Positions 62,801 through 64,000 of a DNA stretch of 64,000 bases are shown piece after piece. How positions within the stretch are numbered: the first letter of the stretch is position 1; every line of letters begins with the position of its first letter. The notes beneath the pieces are model-generated. The model was not told the DNA's origin and did not search any database. It saw nothing but the letters and a program-made list of their open reading frames with translations. The DNA comes from Dermatemys mawii (taxonomy: Eukaryota; Chordata; Testudines; Dermatemydidae): contig ML677455.1 of assembly GCA_007922305.1 (NCBI GenBank), positions 621,475 through 685,474 of the forward strand, given 5' to 3'. Both the position numbers and the translations under genes were made by a program.

Positions 62801-63353
62801 GAAGCAGGGTGACCAGTTGTCCTGATTTTATAGGGACAGTCCGGATATTTGGGGCTTTATCTTATATAGATGCCTATTGCCCTCCCTCCCGATATTTGGG
62901 GATTTGACTTATATAGGCACCTATTGCCCTCCACCCCCATCCCAATTTTTCACACTTGCTGTCTGGTCACCCCATTTGGAAATAGGTTATTAGATGAGAA
63001 AAAACACTGACCCGTTGAGTGATTCCTGGAGAAGACTCAGCCCCTTCCGATCTGCATTGTCCTCCAAGGAATAGCCATGTAACAGAATTCATCCTCATTG
63101 TGTCTTGATTCACAGCATTACCAAGGATCCCAACCGGTTCCCCGAGGTAATCGCCGAGGCTAAGTGCCGCCATTACAGCTGCGTGAATGCCTCAGGGCAG
63201 GAGGACTACAGCATGAACTCCGTCCCCATCCAGCAGGAGATCTTTGTTCTCCGACGGGAGCAGAGAGGTTGCCAGCACGCCTACCGGCTGGAGAAGCAGC
63301 TCGTCACTGTAGGCTGTACCTGTGTTGTGCCTCTTCACCATCACCAGTTCTAA
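59794..63353 (+). CDS. Interleukin-17A/F-type cytokine, IL17F position (3 exons)
   Basis: A secreted IL-17 family cytokine that acts on IL-17RA/RC receptors to drive epithelial and neutrophil responses. Exons 59794-59820, 61871-62118 and 63116-63353 join in phase to 170 residues. A hydrophobic signal segment ([10 protein letters not shown], residues 13-22) is followed by the mature domain. Six cysteines lie at 50, 109, 114, 144, 159 and 161, the cystine-knot-like set of the family. Motifs [24 protein letters not shown] and VGCTCV are family hallmarks. N83-R-S is the conserved glycosylation sequon; N116-A-S is a further one. Position next to MCM3 and head-to-tail orientation indicate IL17F. 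However, CRHYSC and [10 protein letters not shown] resemble IL17A, so naming is uncertain between the two. Confidence 0.93.
60205..60440 (+). repeat. Dispersed repeat in IL-17 intron 1
   Basis: CCCATATCTGGGGTCGGGAA, GAAATTTTCCCCAGGGTCAG and GACCCTTAGGTTTTCTTCGC follow the order of a common sauropsid repeat. Family not named. The remaining intron (59,821-61,870) is C/G-rich at 60,750-61,200 with long chance frames, and holds a MIR-like trace near 61,265-61,312. Confidence 0.4.
61871..62118 (+). CDS. IL-17 gene exon 2 (residues 10-92)
   Basis: Acceptor TTTCAG, donor GTAAGA. Encodes the rest of the signal peptide, a variable basic linker, [19 protein letters not shown] and NRSISPWDY. The last codon is split. 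Confidence 0.95.
62455..62580 (+). mobile_element. CR1 3' tail in IL-17 intron 2
   Basis: GACAGGATCCTGGGCTAGAT, GGACCATTGGTCTGATCTGG and ATGGTCACTCCAATATTCC are a CR1 3' end. Confidence 0.75.
62805..62974 (-). mobile_element. hAT-type MITE (TAGGGTGACC family), copy 3, in IL-17 intron 2
   Basis: Ends CAGGGTGACC and GGTCACCCCA; flanking octamers TTTAGAAG and TTTGGAAA agree at 6 of 8. It is inverted relative to copies 1 and 2, and at 170 bp is longer because an internal block (GATATTTGGG..CTATTGCCCTCC) is duplicated in tandem. Confidence 0.8.
63116..63353 (+). CDS. IL-17 gene exon 3 and stop (residues 92-170)
   Basis: Acceptor CACAG; TAA at 63,351. Encodes [36 protein letters not shown], then [19 protein letters not shown], carrying five of the six knot cysteines. 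Confidence 0.96.
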
Positions 63354-63539
63354 GAGGGTCAGCACAAGCAAGACACATGGACAGCTAGCCAATGTAACAA
63401 ATGACGTGCGGAACAAATTCATGATTGCTCTGATCTCTCAGAGCCTCATGAAATGTAACCTCACTTTTCAATACAAAGTCGGGGGGGGATTTTTTCCAGT
63501 CCTGATTATTATGGTTATTATTTAATATTTACATTATGG
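63354..63539 (+). promoter_or_regulatory. IL-17 gene 3' UTR with AU-rich motifs
   Basis: Two ATTTA pentamers lie at 63,520 and 63,527 in an A/T-rich stretch. AU-rich elements are usual in unstable cytokine mRNAs. No canonical AATAAA is found before the window ends; AATACA at about 63,470 is only a weak variant. Confidence 0.5.
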
Positions 63540-63770
63540 CAGGGCCTCTAGGCTCTGATCACGGGCCTCATTGTGCTAGGTGCTGTACCAACATAAAAGC
63601 CCTGAAGAGCTCACAGTCTAAGAAGATAAGCAAGATACAAAAGGAAGGGAAGCAGGAGATGTAAATTCTGATTTCTGAGAGAGCACAACTGTGTTCCCAA
63701 ATCATTTTGTGTATGTACTTGTCTGTGTCTGCCAGAGAAAACTGAAAATCAGTGTCAGACGAGCTCCACA
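63540..63770 (+). repeat. Dispersed repeat, 52.9-kb family, in the IL-17 3' flank
   Basis: TTGTGCTAGGTGCTGTACCA, AGAGCTCACAGTCTAAGAAG and AGCAAGATACAAAAGG match the repeat at 52,945-53,045. It may be part of the 3' UTR. Confidence 0.5.
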
Positions 63771-63910
63771 CTAGAAAGAGTTTGCCAGGTCTCTCTCCTA
63801 GTGCTTTTGGCAGTATAGCTTATATTGGTTCAGAAGGAGAAATCAACTATACTGGCAAATGCACCTTTATGCGGATATAACGGCATCTATACTAGGGCTT
63901 TGTCTTATAG
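63765..63910. repeat. Possible TGTCTACAC-family MITE fragment
   Basis: CTCCACACTAGAAAGAG at the left and GGCATCTATACTAGGGCTTT at the right (with GTCTTATAG) are loosely inverted. An A run and ordinary sequence follow to the window end. Confidence 0.4.
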
Positions 63911-64000
63911 AAATATTGCAAAAAAAAAAAAAATAATCCCACCTCTAATTGACTTTGCTAAACCAGCAACTGTGAGAGATTTTGGGCCTGATTCTGATCT

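Overview
This is a piece of vertebrate nuclear genome. It carries two intron-split genes on the + strand, MCM3 and an interleukin-17A/F-type cytokine, embedded in old repeats. The repeat mix (CR1 LINEs whose 3' ends match the turtle and crocodilian style, many short hAT elements, MIR-type SINEs, Penelope-like retroelements, no Alu or B1) points to a non-avian sauropsid, most likely a turtle. That species call is inference from repeat style, not from a database match.

Layout. 1-14.7 kb holds no recognisable gene: a C/A-rich minisatellite at the very start, then hAT elements and MITEs with target-site duplications, a long CR1 copy on the minus strand, a candidate LTR and a Penelope-like fragment. 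14.75-15.25 kb is the MCM3 promoter, with three ACTACA..CCCAGCATGC-type motifs, CCAAT boxes and three E2F-type sites. MCM3 runs 15,249-31,843 in 17 coding exons that I joined by GT/AG junctions into an unbroken 812-residue frame; its poly(A) signal is at 32,026. The 27 kb between the genes holds no gene that I can support. It carries LTR-like blocks, several Penelope-like copies, two hAT elements with target duplications, CR1 and MIR pieces, a CTCF-like site at 45,578 and minisatellites. The second gene runs 59,794-63,353 in three exons and encodes a secreted 170-residue cytokine with a TATA box upstream. Gene order and orientation (MCM3 then IL17F, head to tail) match the mammalian MCM3-IL17F-IL17A block, so the ancestral synteny is kept.

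The most interesting non-genic content is the set of Penelope-like elements. One copy (47,719-49,752) keeps a damaged reverse transcriptase and GIY-YIG endonuclease in a single frame between long inverted terminal repeats, and sits inside a CR1-derived minisatellite. A 166-bp fold-back copy (58,115-58,280) has inverted arms, an 11-bp target duplication and a hammerhead-ribozyme-like motif in its loop. Another copy (38,666-38,955) keeps the classical hammerhead core on the minus strand.

The two genes are not functionally linked. MCM3 is a subunit of the replicative helicase and is set up for cell-cycle (E2F) control; the IL-17 gene is an inducible immune cytokine with its own TATA promoter. 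The window ends in the 3' flank of the IL-17 gene, before any canonical AATAAA.
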